The notes under the pieces: generated by a model
Told to the model about the DNA's origin: nothing
The model's database searches: none
The model's input: the letters and a program-made list of their open reading frames with translations, nothing else
Source of the DNA: a virus
IMG/VR virus record: IMGVR_UViG_3300032296_000087
Location: 1-27,600 of that record
Length of the DNA: 27,600 nucleotides
Reading direction: 5' to 3' (one strand)
Shown: in pieces, positions 8,831 to 16,519 of the stretch
Layout of the letters: the number at the start of each line of letters is the position of its first letter
Position numbering within the stretch: the stretch's first letter is position 1
Made by a program: the position numbers and the translations under genes

Positions 8831-9424
8831 ATGTCTTCGACTAGCGCACCATTTGGCTTTCGTGCTTCTTTCCACAACAGTGGTCAGATGCGCCCAAAAG
8901 CCTATGTAATCGCGAGCACCTATGCGGCTAACATTTTTAGCGGTGATCCCGTTAAGTTAACCGACAACGGTGTAATTCAACTAGGTACTTCGGACGGTAC
9001 TCGTTCTGGTACTACAGATGGCGTTTCTTTGCTGGGCATCTTCGCAGGTGTACAGTATTTGGACGCTACTGGTAAACCAACGATCTCCCCATTCTGGCCT
9101 TCTGGCACGACTGGTACAGAGATCACTGCATGGGTCTATGATGATCCTGAAACACTGTTTGATGTTCAGTACAACAACCCCTCCGCTGGCACAACCGTTC
9201 AAACGGCTGTTGGTGAAGAGTGTGATTGGACTGTGGCCTCGCCCGGTGGCTCGACCCAAACAGGTTTGTCCAACACTTACCTGACCGCCATTCAAGCCAC
9301 TTCTGGTCAATTCCAGATCACTGGCTTTGGATATGAAATCAACGACTCCCTCACTGACGCTTATGTTGTTGTGACTGTTCGTATCAACGAACACCACTAC
9401 AAAGCCGCAGTGAACTCGGTTTAA
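8831..9424 (+). CDS. Probable head decoration or minor capsid protein
   Basis: The 197-aa product lies just before the major capsid gene, with AGGAG upstream. It is rich in Thr, Gly and Ser with beta-type alternation: APFGFRASFHNSG at the start, NIFSGDPVKLTDNGVIQL and LLGIFAGVQY in the middle, and a C-terminal TDAYVVVTVRINEHHYK. Small all-beta proteins in this position commonly decorate the capsid surface in tailed phages. I recognise the general pattern from environmental phages but cannot tie it to one characterised decoration family. Confidence 0.6.
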   Translation: MSSTSAPFGFRASFHNSGQMRPKAYVIASTYAANIFSGDPVKLTDNGVIQLGTSDGTRSGTTDGVSLLGIFAGVQYLDATGKPTISPFWPSGTTGTEITAWVYDDPETLFDVQYNNPSAGTTVQTAVGEECDWTVASPGGSTQTGLSNTYLTAIQATSGQFQITGFGYEINDSLTDAYVVVTVRINEHHYKAAVNSV

Positions 9425-9437
9425 GGAGGGCTAAATT

Positions 9438-10352
9438 ATGGCTACCCCAATGCGTAGTACGGACTTTCGATCCGTTGTTGAGCCAATCCTGAACGAAGTC
9501 TTTGACGGCGTTTACAATCAGCGTGCTGATGAATGGAAGATGGTTTTCCGTGAGCAAAAAGGCATTCCTCGTAATTACCACGAAGAACCCGTCTTGTACG
9601 GTTTCGGCGCGGCTCCCGAGTTGCCTGATGGCATGGCAGTAAGCTACCAATCTGGTGGCGTATTGTTCTTGCAACGCTACCTCTACAAAGTCTACGGTTT
9701 GGCATTCAGCTTGACCAAAGTCTTGGTTGAGGACGGTGATCACATCCGTATCGGTCAGACCTATGCCAAACACTTGGCACAGTCACTGATTGAGACTAAG
9801 GAAACCCTTGGCGCTAACATCCTGAACCGTGCTTTCAACAGCGCGTACACAGGTGGTGATGGCGTATCTTTGGTTAACACATCTCACCCAATCGTGAATG
9901 GCACTTTCAGTAACCAGCTTACTACTGCCGCCGCTCTTTCACAAACTTCTCTTGAGCAGTTGCTCATTCAGATTCGTAACGCTGTTGACAACAACGGCAA
10001 GCGTATCCGCTTGACTCCTACCAAGATCGTGTCTGGCCCATCTAATGTGTTCCAAGCCGAAGTTCTGTTGAAGAGTGTGTTGCGTACAGGCACTGCTGAC
10101 AACGACATCAACCCTGTTAAGTCCATGGGCTTGCTGGCTGATGGTCAAGCTAACTTGTCTCGTATCACATCAACCACTGCATGGTGGATTGAGACTGATG
10201 CGCCAGAAGGCTTGAAGTTGTTGATGCGCCGTGGTTTGGAAAAGTCTATGGAAGGTGACTTCGAGACTGATTCAATGCGCTACAAGGCCACCGAGCGTTA
10301 TACTTTCGGTTGGACTGATCCTCGCGGTATTTATGGTACAGCGGGCGTTTGA
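9438..10352 (+). CDS. Major capsid protein, HK97-like fold (Mu gpT-like)
   Basis: This 304-aa protein would form the icosahedral shell. AAGGAGG precedes the ATG. Features match the Mu-gpT-like coat group: an N-terminal helix (RSVVEPILNEVFDGVYN), a central KETLGANILNRAFNSAYTGGDGVSLVNTSHP passage, where N-x-L-N-x-A-F, DG and HP are typical, a long alpha helix (SLEQLLIQIRNAVDNN), then P-domain-like strands (GKRIRLTPTKIVSG) and a C-terminal YTFGWTDPRGIYGTAG. There is no N-terminal protease or delta domain. Codon use is T/A-ending, there are no CCCGG sites in the gene, and third positions show no G-to-C switch. A strong hairpin follows the stop. Confidence 0.85.
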   Translation: MATPMRSTDFRSVVEPILNEVFDGVYNQRADEWKMVFREQKGIPRNYHEEPVLYGFGAAPELPDGMAVSYQSGGVLFLQRYLYKVYGLAFSLTKVLVEDGDHIRIGQTYAKHLAQSLIETKETLGANILNRAFNSAYTGGDGVSLVNTSHPIVNGTFSNQLTTAAALSQTSLEQLLIQIRNAVDNNGKRIRLTPTKIVSGPSNVFQAEVLLKSVLRTGTADNDINPVKSMGLLADGQANLSRITSTTAWWIETDAPEGLKLLMRRGLEKSMEGDFETDSMRYKATERYTFGWTDPRGIYGTAGV

Positions 10353-10373
10353 TCTTTAACTAAAGTATCAAGT

Positions 10374-10399
10374 GAACACTCTCCGCAAGGGGGGTGTTT
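10374..10399 (+). terminator. GCAA-tetraloop hairpin after the capsid gene
   Basis: The arms 10375-10384 (AACACTCTCC) and 10389-10398 (GGGGGGTGTT) pair over ten positions including two G-U pairs, closed by the GNRA-type loop GCAA. Only a short T run follows, so it may be a leaky terminator or a 3' stabiliser for capsid mRNA. Confidence 0.55.
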
Positions 10400-10419
10400 G
10401 CTGGGCACATTTAATCCAC

Positions 10420-10466
10420 GCGCAACAGACGGCACGCCCTTGCCGACGACATGCAGACGGTTGCGC
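10420..10466 (+). other. Structured spacer with nested inverted repeats
   Basis: Outer arms GCGCAAC (10420-10426) and GTTGCGC (10460-10466) are perfect complements. Inside them CGGCA (10430-10434) and TGCCG (10441-10445) pair around a six-base loop. CAGACGG occurs twice (10426-10432 and 10454-10460). The element lies between the capsid hairpin and the ribosome site of the next gene and could be a leader RNA fold. No known RNA family is recognised. Confidence 0.35.
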
Positions 10467-10490
10467 ATCACTTGCATGTAAGGAAACATC

Positions 10491-11093
10491 ATGGCAACAA
10501 CCACATTCACAGGCCCAGTAGTATCACTCAATGGTTTTGAAACTGGCACTTCATCTTCTCCCCTTGCTGTAACTACTGCGGAAAACATTAACGCCGCATA
10601 CGCAACGACATCTGCCACAACAGGCGATACTCGTTTGACTTATAGCAAACTAACATTTACATCAACAGGCTCTGGTGAAACGCTTCGCGCTTTCTCTGTG
10701 GTGACTGGAACTGGTGCGGCTACAGCGGGCACAATCAATGGTGCGCACATTTCTTGCGAAGTTAATGGCTCTTCTGCCACAATTTCTGGCGCGGCTAATG
10801 CGATTCGTGCGACTTTGGGTGGCACGGATGCGACCCCGGGCGGCACACTCGCTGTCATCCAGCTCGACACCAACTACACCGTCAACGCAACTTTGCCCGC
10901 TACAGCCTCGTTCATCCGAGTGTCTGACAGCGGCACAAACACTGGCGAAGTTCCTTTGTTGATGAACATTGAAACCGCTCCTGCGGCAACAATTGCACCA
11001 ACTGCAACATCAGTTACCACTGTGGCTAAAGCAGTCAAAGTGATGATTGGCGGCACAGTCTATTACATCCCTGCTTACGCTACATTCAGCTAA
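10491..11093 (+). CDS. Probable structural (capsid-associated) protein
   Basis: The 200-aa product starts MATTTFTGPVVSLNGF and ends GGTVYYIPAYATFS, ends shared by a group of small virion proteins I recall from environmental phages. The body is Thr/Ala/Gly/Ser-rich with beta alternation and no Cys pair, membrane span or catalytic motif. AAGGA precedes the ATG. Its place right after the capsid protein suggests a second decoration or vertex protein. Third positions switch from G/T-ending to C-ending at CCCGGG 10835. Confidence 0.6.
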   Translation: MATTTFTGPVVSLNGFETGTSSSPLAVTTAENINAAYATTSATTGDTRLTYSKLTFTSTGSGETLRAFSVVTGTGAATAGTINGAHISCEVNGSSATISGAANAIRATLGGTDATPGGTLAVIQLDTNYTVNATLPATASFIRVSDSGTNTGEVPLLMNIETAPAATIAPTATSVTTVAKAVKVMIGGTVYYIPAYATFS

Positions 11094-11094
11094 T

Positions 11095-11274
11095 ATGCAA
11101 ATCACTAAAGAATTTCTGGAAGCAGAGATTTCTGATTTGCAAAATGAAGTTAGGAAGGCTGAAACCTTCCTGCTTCAAGCGCAAGCCACAATCAGTGCAT
11201 ACCAGATGTTAATCAGGCGTTTAGACGCGCCTGAAGTGGTTGAAACAACTGAAACAGGAGAACAAAATGGCTGA
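11095..11274 (+). CDS. Small coiled-coil protein, 59 aa
   Basis: The frame starts MQITKEFLEAEISDLQNEV and is predicted almost wholly helical, ending in an acidic tail (EVVETTETGEQNG). I chose ATG 11095, one base after the upstream stop, over 11047, which would overlap the previous gene by 47 bases. No clear ribosome site is visible, so re-initiation after the preceding gene is likely. The stop overlaps the next gene by eight bases. Short helical proteins of this pattern are frequent in phage structural blocks; the function is not known. Confidence 0.62.
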   Translation: MQITKEFLEAEISDLQNEVRKAETFLLQAQATISAYQMLIRRLDAPEVVETTETGEQNG

Positions 11275-11683
11275 TGCTGTAGCTTCGCAAACGATCCTCG
11301 ATGGCGAGAGATTGTTTATTGGTAAATTTACAAACATTTCTGATGGCACTGGCGAGACTGGTGTTATCAAGATTGATGTTTCCACACTAAGCCCTAACGC
11401 CGCTGGCAATGCTTGCAATGGCGTGAAGCTCAATAAGATTTATGCAACAACATTTGGTATGGAAGTTCGCATTCTTTGGGATGCGTCAACTGATGTCCTT
11501 GCTTGGATGCTTCCTACAAATTCAAACTACCTGATGGACTTGTCATCTTTTGGTGGTATTCCAAACAACGCTGGCGCTGGTGTAACTGGTGATGTGCTGT
11601 TTACCACCACAAACGCCGCCGCTGGCGACATGTACACAATCGTTCTTGAGTGCATCAAGACATACGCAAACCCACAAGGATAA
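11267..11683 (+). CDS. Small virion-type protein of unknown function, 138 aa
   Basis: I chose ATG 11267 (MADAVASQTILDGERLF), preceded by AGGAG, rather than the in-frame 11240, which has no ribosome site and overlaps more. The product is beta-rich: LFIGKFTNISDGTGETGVIKI, then KIYATTFGMEVRILWD and a C-terminal YTIVLECIKTYANPQG. It resembles small structural proteins in marine and freshwater phages, but no fold or assay is known to me. Neighbours are capsid-side genes, so a virion role is likely. Confidence 0.6.
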   Translation: MADAVASQTILDGERLFIGKFTNISDGTGETGVIKIDVSTLSPNAAGNACNGVKLNKIYATTFGMEVRILWDASTDVLAWMLPTNSNYLMDLSSFGGIPNNAGAGVTGDVLFTTTNAAAGDMYTIVLECIKTYANPQG

Positions 11684-11686
11684 GTC

Positions 11687-12073
11687 ATGGCAAAAATGAA
11701 ATATGTCAAAGATTTTGACTTCAGCGAGAAGCCTTGCAACTACGAGAGTGGTGGCCCTGCCATGAAAATGGCTAAGGGTGGCTACGCTAAGGGTGGCATG
11801 AAAGAAGCCAAGACAGGCGAGATGTACGCCAGCCGCAAGGAAATGGCAAAGCATGAGCGCACTGAATCACCACGCATGCAAAAAGAAGAGATGATGCAGT
11901 CTCGCACTGAGAAGAACATTGGCCCTCGTGGTGGTCAAGGCATGATTCCTCCTGCCCAAAAGGGTTTAGGTATCACTGCTCCTCGCCGCCAGATGCCAGT
12001 TGCACCTCGTGAGCCTATGATCTCCCCCATGAAAAAGGGTGGCAGGGCAGTGAAAGCAAAAGTTAATTGTTAA
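11687..12073 (+). CDS. Basic protein with repeated KGG tags
   Basis: The 128-aa product is strongly basic and Met/Gly-rich with low complexity. KGG occurs at 30-32, 35-37 and 117-119 (MAKGGYAKGGMKEAK; MKKGGRAVKAK), and RGG near 81. The same KGG-plus-hydrophobic tags occur four times in the large protein at 1-4035. There is no folded domain, signal peptide or membrane span. Candidate roles are DNA-binding inside the head or a cargo tag, both inferred only from charge and context. It is the last gene before promoter P2. The neighbouring stop and start are three bases apart. Confidence 0.6.
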   Translation: MAKMKYVKDFDFSEKPCNYESGGPAMKMAKGGYAKGGMKEAKTGEMYASRKEMAKHERTESPRMQKEEMMQSRTEKNIGPRGGQGMIPPAQKGLGITAPRRQMPVAPREPMISPMKKGGRAVKAKVNC

Positions 12074-12103
12074 GTTGTTTTTTCTGACTTAATAAACTAT
12101 AAT
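12070..12103 (+). promoter_or_regulatory. Sigma70-like promoter P2 with inverted repeat before the -10
   Basis: TATAAT at 12098-12103 has TTGTTT at 12075-12080 with a 17-base spacer. A perfect inverted repeat TTAAGT (12070-12075) and ACTTAA (12087-12092) ends five bases before the -10 and overlaps the preceding stop codon. TATAATTTTC downstream resembles P1 and P3. Confidence 0.65.
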
Positions 12104-12120
12104 TTTCGTCAATAAGAGCG

Positions 12121-12133
12121 TGCTGGATCAGCA
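12121..12133 (+). promoter_or_regulatory. Leader hairpin TGCTG-gat-CAGCA
   Basis: A perfect 5-bp palindrome with a three-base loop, expected about ten bases inside the P2 transcript. The core TGCTGnATCAGC recurs after P3. It could stabilise the 5' end of the mRNA or be a protein-binding site. Confidence 0.45.
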
Positions 12134-12161
12134 AGCATCCTGACTACAATGCGGGGTTAGC

Positions 12162-13142
12162 ATGGCTTTTTCTGGTAATGTGAGCGGCACTACATTTAAT
12201 GCGCTGAAAGTCGTAGATCACGCTTTCAGGCGCTGTAGACTGCCTGCTCAAGCCATATCAGGCGAGATGCAAAGCTATGCGCTCGAATCCCTCTACTTGC
12301 TTTTGTCAGAATTGGCGAATATTCGTACACCTAGCTGGTGTATTGACTATGTAATCTTGCCAATGTACCAAAATCAGCAGATTGTGACCCTTCCTTTGGG
12401 TACTGTTGATGTGCTGAACTTGAATTATCGTCAAATTCAGCAGGTATCTGGTGCGACGACCATCACTTCCACTGCGTACACCGTAAATTTCACCACTGCG
12501 ACCACTGTAGACACAATTGGTATCAAGTGGGGAGCGGCGGCTGTGCCAGTTACCTTCCAAGTTAGTGCAGATGGCTCGTCATGGACGACTGTGGGCACGC
12601 AATCAACGACAGCGGCGGCTGGTGAGATTGTTTGGACTGATATTTCAGGGGCTTTGCCTTACCAATACTTCAGATTCACCTCAACTTCGACGATGACGCT
12701 CACGCTAGTGACGATGGGCAATCTGCCACAAGAGATTCCTTTGGGTGTGCTCAATCGTGATGGGTATGTGAATCAGAGCAACAAGGTGTTCCCCGGTCGC
12801 CCAGCGTCCTTCTGGTATCAACGCGACCTCCCACGCCCAGTCGTCAACCTCTGGCCCGCCCCCGCAGACTACGCTGAGCTTGCTCAGTTAGTGCTCTGGA
12901 GACACCGCCAGATCATGGACACAGAGAACCTTCAACAAGATGTGGAAGTGCCTCAGAGATGGCTACAAGCAATTGTGGATGGGCTTGCCGCTAAGGTTGC
13001 CGCAGAGACTCCAGCAGTAGATGTGGCGCTGATACCTATGCTAGAGCAAAAGGCGGCGATGAGCGTGCAGAGAGCGTGGGATGGGGACAATGATGGGTCG
13101 TCGATCCAGATTAACCCGGGCATTGGGGTCTACACCAAATGA
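12162..13142 (+). CDS. Head-completion/adaptor protein (gp4-like) with inserted beta domain
   Basis: Adaptor proteins of the P22 gp4 type bind under the portal and lock packaged DNA. In this 326-aa protein the first ~85 residues are helical (LKVVDHAFRRCRLPAQAI, LYLLLSELANIRTPSW), and the last ~140 hold FWYQRDLPRPVVNLWPAPADYA and PQRWLQAIVDGLAAKVAAETP, typical of such adaptors. Between them, at about 105-187, lies a stretch resembling an F5/8 C (discoidin-like) carbohydrate-binding module: GIKWGAAAVPVTFQVSADG, SWTTV, GEIVWTDI, PYQYFRF. Third positions flip at CCCCGG 12791, and the gene ends beside CCCGGG 13115. It is the first gene of the P2 transcript. The stop overlaps the next start (ATGA). 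Confidence 0.7.
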   Translation: MAFSGNVSGTTFNALKVVDHAFRRCRLPAQAISGEMQSYALESLYLLLSELANIRTPSWCIDYVILPMYQNQQIVTLPLGTVDVLNLNYRQIQQVSGATTITSTAYTVNFTTATTVDTIGIKWGAAAVPVTFQVSADGSSWTTVGTQSTTAAAGEIVWTDISGALPYQYFRFTSTSTMTLTLVTMGNLPQEIPLGVLNRDGYVNQSNKVFPGRPASFWYQRDLPRPVVNLWPAPADYAELAQLVLWRHRQIMDTENLQQDVEVPQRWLQAIVDGLAAKVAAETPAVDVALIPMLEQKAAMSVQRAWDGDNDGSSIQINPGIGVYTK

Positions 13143-13441
13143 GCCTCTTCCTAGACCCAACAGGCGAAGCGACTTATGGCATTGCGATCTGCGCACGCTG
13201 TTCGCGCAAGTTCCTGATGGCAGAGTTGCAGAGCGACCCGAATTACCCGGGGCTAATGGTCTGCGCCGAAGATGTCGACGACTACGATCCCTACCGCCTC
13301 GCACCTCGCGCACCTGATAAAATCATATTGCCCTTTAACCGCCCTGACACTCCTGTCAACACCCGCCCTGCTGGTGTGATTCAAGAAGCAGGCGACGAGT
13401 TCTTCATCACTGAAGACGGTAATAGCTATTTGGAGTTTTAA
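13139..13441 (+). CDS. Partial zinc-ribbon phage protein, 100 aa
   Basis: Near the start is CARC (C18, C21), then NYPGLMVCAED (C42, D45), giving a Cys2...Cys-x2-Asp arrangement like small phage zinc ribbons in which the fourth ligand is replaced. The rest is acidic and Pro-rich (DDYDPYRLAPRAPD, FNRPDTPV). The start ATG overlaps the previous stop and the stop abuts the next ATG, so it is translated within the tail block. A role in head-tail joining is inferred from position only. Confidence 0.6.
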   Translation: MSLFLDPTGEATYGIAICARCSRKFLMAELQSDPNYPGLMVCAEDVDDYDPYRLAPRAPDKIILPFNRPDTPVNTRPAGVIQEAGDEFFITEDGNSYLEF

Positions 13442-15460
13442 ATGTCTGATGTCCCAAGTAATCTAATACCAACGCGCATCACGCAGTTACCTGTCGCTCC
13501 TGTGGCTGACGAAAACAGCCTGATGATGATCGTCTATCAGGGCAACAATTATCAAATCCGTGTTGGTGATCTGCTCAGCGTTGCAGGCGTGCCCACAAGC
13601 ACCCAAGTGATCGCAGGCACTGGCATGACTGGTGGTGGCGCTCTGACAGGCAATGTAACCCTGAGCATCGCTAACGGTGGCGTTGGTTCCACGCAGTTAG
13701 CCGCTTCTGGCGTAACTTCTGGTGTTTATGGCAATTCAACAAACATTCCAATATTTACTGTTGACAGCACAGGTCGCGTAACTGCGGCTACCACTGTGCC
13801 TGCAACTATCTCAGGCTATGTGCCTACAAGCACACAGGTGATTGCTGGAAATGGTTTGACAGGTGGTGGACTTCTAAGTAGTAATGTCACCTTAGCCGCA
13901 AGCTATAGCGCTACTGCGCCAGAGTCTGGCTTCCAAGCTGGCTCAGCAGGCGTTGCAAACACCCTTGCCCGAAGCGATCACAAACACCCTGCTGTTGACT
14001 TGTCTGCTGATGATGAAGTCGACAACATACTTGGTTTAGGCAACGGTGGCACAGCTCGGAGCTTAGTGCCCGAGGCTGGCGCTATTGTCTGGTCAGGCGC
14101 TGATGGCCTCTACATTGGCCCTTCTGGTCTTGCTGGTCAAGTTCTTGTGTCTGGTGGCACTGGTGAGCCTACATGGGGTTCTGCGCTGTTAGTTGTGGAT
14201 CAGCCTGCCAATGTGGTCTACGCTGGCCCAACTGCTGGCCCTGATGCGCCTACTTCTTTCCGCACATTGGTCAATGCAGACCTGCCAGCCTCTGGCGTAA
14301 CTGCTAACACCTATGGCTCGTCCACTGCAATCCCTGTGGTGACCGTGAACTCTAAAGGTGTGATCACAAGCGTCACAACTGCAAGTTTCACTGGTGGCCT
14401 GTCTTATCAGGGTTCATGGAATGCGTCGACTAACACGCCTACACTTACTTCTAGCACAGGCACAAACGGTTATTACTACATCGTTTCCGTTGCTGGCTCG
14501 ACAAACCTTGATGGCATCACTGACTGGCAAGTTGGCGATTGGGCTATCTTTAATGGCTCCACATGGCAGAAGATCGACCAGACTAACTTGGTCAGTTCTG
14601 TTAACGGTCAGACTGGCGTTGTCAGTATTGCTTATGCAGACTTGGCTGGCTCTATCCCCACATGGGCAATTGCAAACGGCGGCACTGGTCAGACTACAGC
14701 TTCTGCGGCGTTCAATGCTTTATCACCCATCACCACAACTGGTGACCTGATTATTGGCAATGGCACAAACAGCGCCACCCGTTTGGCTATTGGCGCTAAC
14801 GGCTATTTGTTATCGTCTAACGGCACAACTGCCTCATGGCAACCAGCTCCTGCTGGTGGAGTAACTACTTTTGACGCAGGAACTACAGGCTTTACTCCAA
14901 GCACTGCAACCTCTGGAGCAATCTCCTTAGCTGGAACCCTTGTTGTGAGTAACGGTGGTACTGGTGCAACCACATTGACAGGCTATGTCAAAGGCACTGG
15001 AACATCTGCGCTGACAGCGTCCTCTACCATTCCAAATACAGACATCTCTGGTTTGGGAAGCATGTCTACACAGAATGCAAACTCTGTAACTGTGACTGGT
15101 GGAACAATTAACGGTACGACTGTTGGGGCGACAACAGCGGCGGCAGGCACATTTACAGATTTAACTGTAAACGACAATTCAACCTTTGGTAGCAGTAACG
15201 CTGACACCATAAATTTTGTTGGGCGTGTAAACTCTGATTTTGATCCTGCAACAGATAACACTTATGACCTTGGTAGAACAGGACATGAGTGGCGCAATTT
15301 GTATTTGACAGGCACAGGCAACATTGACAGTTTGATTGCTGACACAGCAGACATCAACGGTGGCACTATTGATGGCACGGTAATCGGTGGCGCATCAGCG
15401 GCGGCTGGAACCTTTACGACTGTGGTTGCAACGAGTGGCATCTCTGGAGGCACATTCTAA
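13442..15460 (+). CDS. Tail fibre protein
   Basis: A 672-aa fibrous protein, Gly/Thr/Ser/Asn-rich. VIAGTGMTGGG and VIAGNGLTGGG form a repeated unit near residues 55-150. ARSDHKHPAVD follows, then a module at about 318-400 (YQGSWNASTNTP, WQVGDWAIFNGSTWQKID) met in many fibres. Collagen-like fibre repeats include IANGGTGQTTASAAFNAL. The C-terminal part has two related units, GGTINGTTVGATTAAAGTF and GGTIDGTVIGGASAAAGTF, flanking NTYDLGRTGHEWRNLYL. It ends abruptly in SGISGGTF without an autocatalytic chaperone domain or receptor tip, so a separate tip protein, perhaps one of the glycine-rich proteins, may complete it. It overlaps the next gene by one base (TAATG). Confidence 0.78.
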   Translation: MSDVPSNLIPTRITQLPVAPVADENSLMMIVYQGNNYQIRVGDLLSVAGVPTSTQVIAGTGMTGGGALTGNVTLSIANGGVGSTQLAASGVTSGVYGNSTNIPIFTVDSTGRVTAATTVPATISGYVPTSTQVIAGNGLTGGGLLSSNVTLAASYSATAPESGFQAGSAGVANTLARSDHKHPAVDLSADDEVDNILGLGNGGTARSLVPEAGAIVWSGADGLYIGPSGLAGQVLVSGGTGEPTWGSALLVVDQPANVVYAGPTAGPDAPTSFRTLVNADLPASGVTANTYGSSTAIPVVTVNSKGVITSVTTASFTGGLSYQGSWNASTNTPTLTSSTGTNGYYYIVSVAGSTNLDGITDWQVGDWAIFNGSTWQKIDQTNLVSSVNGQTGVVSIAYADLAGSIPTWAIANGGTGQTTASAAFNALSPITTTGDLIIGNGTNSATRLAIGANGYLLSSNGTTASWQPAPAGGVTTFDAGTTGFTPSTATSGAISLAGTLVVSNGGTGATTLTGYVKGTGTSALTASSTIPNTDISGLGSMSTQNANSVTVTGGTINGTTVGATTAAAGTFTDLTVNDNSTFGSSNADTINFVGRVNSDFDPATDNTYDLGRTGHEWRNLYLTGTGNIDSLIADTADINGGTIDGTVIGGASAAAGTFTTVVATSGISGGTF

Positions 15461-15804
15461 TGGTAGAAGAACTCATAAACCGAATGTTCAAGGCGCGTAA
15501 CGCCGCGCACATCAGACATTGGAAAACCGACAGTTACTCAGAGCACAAAGCTCTAGGTCACTACTACGACGACCTGATCGATAATCTAGACAAGTATGTC
15601 GAAGCCTACCAAGGTGGGTTTGGACTTATTGGCGAGATCGAAGGAAGCGTGGAAAACACGACAAAAATGATTCACGACGATATAATTTGGATGACTGAGA
15701 ATCGTGAAAAGATAGCCAAAAATGTGCCTGCGCTAGAGAACATCATTGATGAACTCACGGGCTTGCATATGAAGACTTTGTACAAACTTGAGAATTTGAG
15801 GTAA
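15460..15804 (+). CDS. Ferritin/Dps-like small phage protein
   Basis: The 114-aa helical protein contains ARNAAHIRHWKTDSYSEHKA and GHYYDDLIDNLDKYVEAYQG: H17, H20, H29, H34, D37, D38, D41 and E48 are spaced as in short ferritin-like phage proteins, where His/Asp/Glu side chains can hold metal. The second half is a further amphipathic helix pair (DIIWMTENREKIAKN, IIDELTGLHMKTLYKL). It is shorter than bacterial Dps (~165 aa), so only part of the four-helix bundle is present unless it dimerises. It lies inside the fibre gene block, coupled by TAATG to the fibre gene. Iron storage or protection is plausible but unproven. Confidence 0.55.
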   Translation: MVEELINRMFKARNAAHIRHWKTDSYSEHKALGHYYDDLIDNLDKYVEAYQGGFGLIGEIEGSVENTTKMIHDDIIWMTENREKIAKNVPALENIIDELTGLHMKTLYKLENLR

Positions 15805-15808
15805 CACT

Positions 15809-16126
15809 ATGGCGGCTTCAGGCTTTACACCTATTCAGCTTTATCGCACGACGACAGGGGCGGCTGTGCCGTTGGCGGCTAACTTGTTGCCGGGCGAGCT
15901 TGGCTTCAACATCGCCGACACCGATATGGCGTTGTACGCTGAAAACGCATCAGGCACTGTCACCCGCATCATGAACAACCCTGCTGGCCTAAAGTACCCC
16001 ACCGCTGATGGCTCAGCAAATCAAGTCATTCAAACTGATGGCGCTGGCAACCTCTCTTTTGCAACTCCATCGGCTGGTGCGACCAAAGGTCAAGCTATTG
16101 CCTTTTCACTTATTTTCGGTCTGTAA
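15809..16126 (+). CDS. Short fibre-type structural protein, 105 aa
   Basis: The N-terminus PIQLYRTTTGAAVPLAANL, followed by LPGELGFNIADTDMALYAEN, is a common opening of phage fibre or appendage proteins. The second half has SANQVIQTDGAGNLSF, another fibre motif, and the end is a short hydrophobic stretch. It is far too short to be a full fibre and may be a base or capping piece. GAGGT precedes the ATG. A G-to-C third-position flip surrounds CCGGG at 15890. Confidence 0.6.
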   Translation: MAASGFTPIQLYRTTTGAAVPLAANLLPGELGFNIADTDMALYAENASGTVTRIMNNPAGLKYPTADGSANQVIQTDGAGNLSFATPSAGATKGQAIAFSLIFGL

Positions 16127-16135
16127 GGAACCACC

Positions 16136-16507
16136 ATGGCAAATCCAAATATTGTTAATGTCACCAGCATTGTTGGTAACTCGCTCTCTGTTGCTGTAGG
16201 CACAAGCGCAACTCAACTAGCCTCAAACGCCGCATCGAGCAATAAGGTCTTCAAGATCAACTCGATTGTGGTTGCTAACATTGATGGCACATCTGCGGCT
16301 GACATCACAGTGAACATTTACTCTGCGGCGGCTTTAGGTGGAACAGCAATTGCGATTGCTTCGACTATTTCAGTCCCACCAGATGCTTCGTTAATTGTGA
16401 CTGATAAGACGACTACATTCTATTTGCTTGAGAATCAATCAATTGGCGCAATTGCAAGTGCGGCTGGTGACTTGGTTGCAACGATTAGCTTTGAAGAAAT
16501 CACCTAA
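16136..16507 (+). CDS. Small structural protein of the MANPNIV-type family
   Basis: The 123-aa product starts MANPNIVNVTSIVGNSLSV, continues SNKVFKINSIVVANIDGTSA with beta alternation, then VPPDASLIVTDKTTTFYL and a closing DLVATISFEEIT. I recall this pattern as a small virion-associated protein in marine cyanophages and pelagiphages. AAGGA precedes the ATG. It is probably part of the tail appendage; no enzymatic motif is visible. Confidence 0.6.
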   Translation: MANPNIVNVTSIVGNSLSVAVGTSATQLASNAASSNKVFKINSIVVANIDGTSAADITVNIYSAAALGGTAIAIASTISVPPDASLIVTDKTTTFYLLENQSIGAIASAAGDLVATISFEEIT

Positions 16508-16519
16508 TCGGAGGTTCTT

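Noticed and set aside
10398-10481. 27-codon frame starting TTG in the spacer after the capsid gene
   Set aside because: The ribosome-like G run is only three bases from the TTG and is part of the hairpin; the peptide is not recognised.
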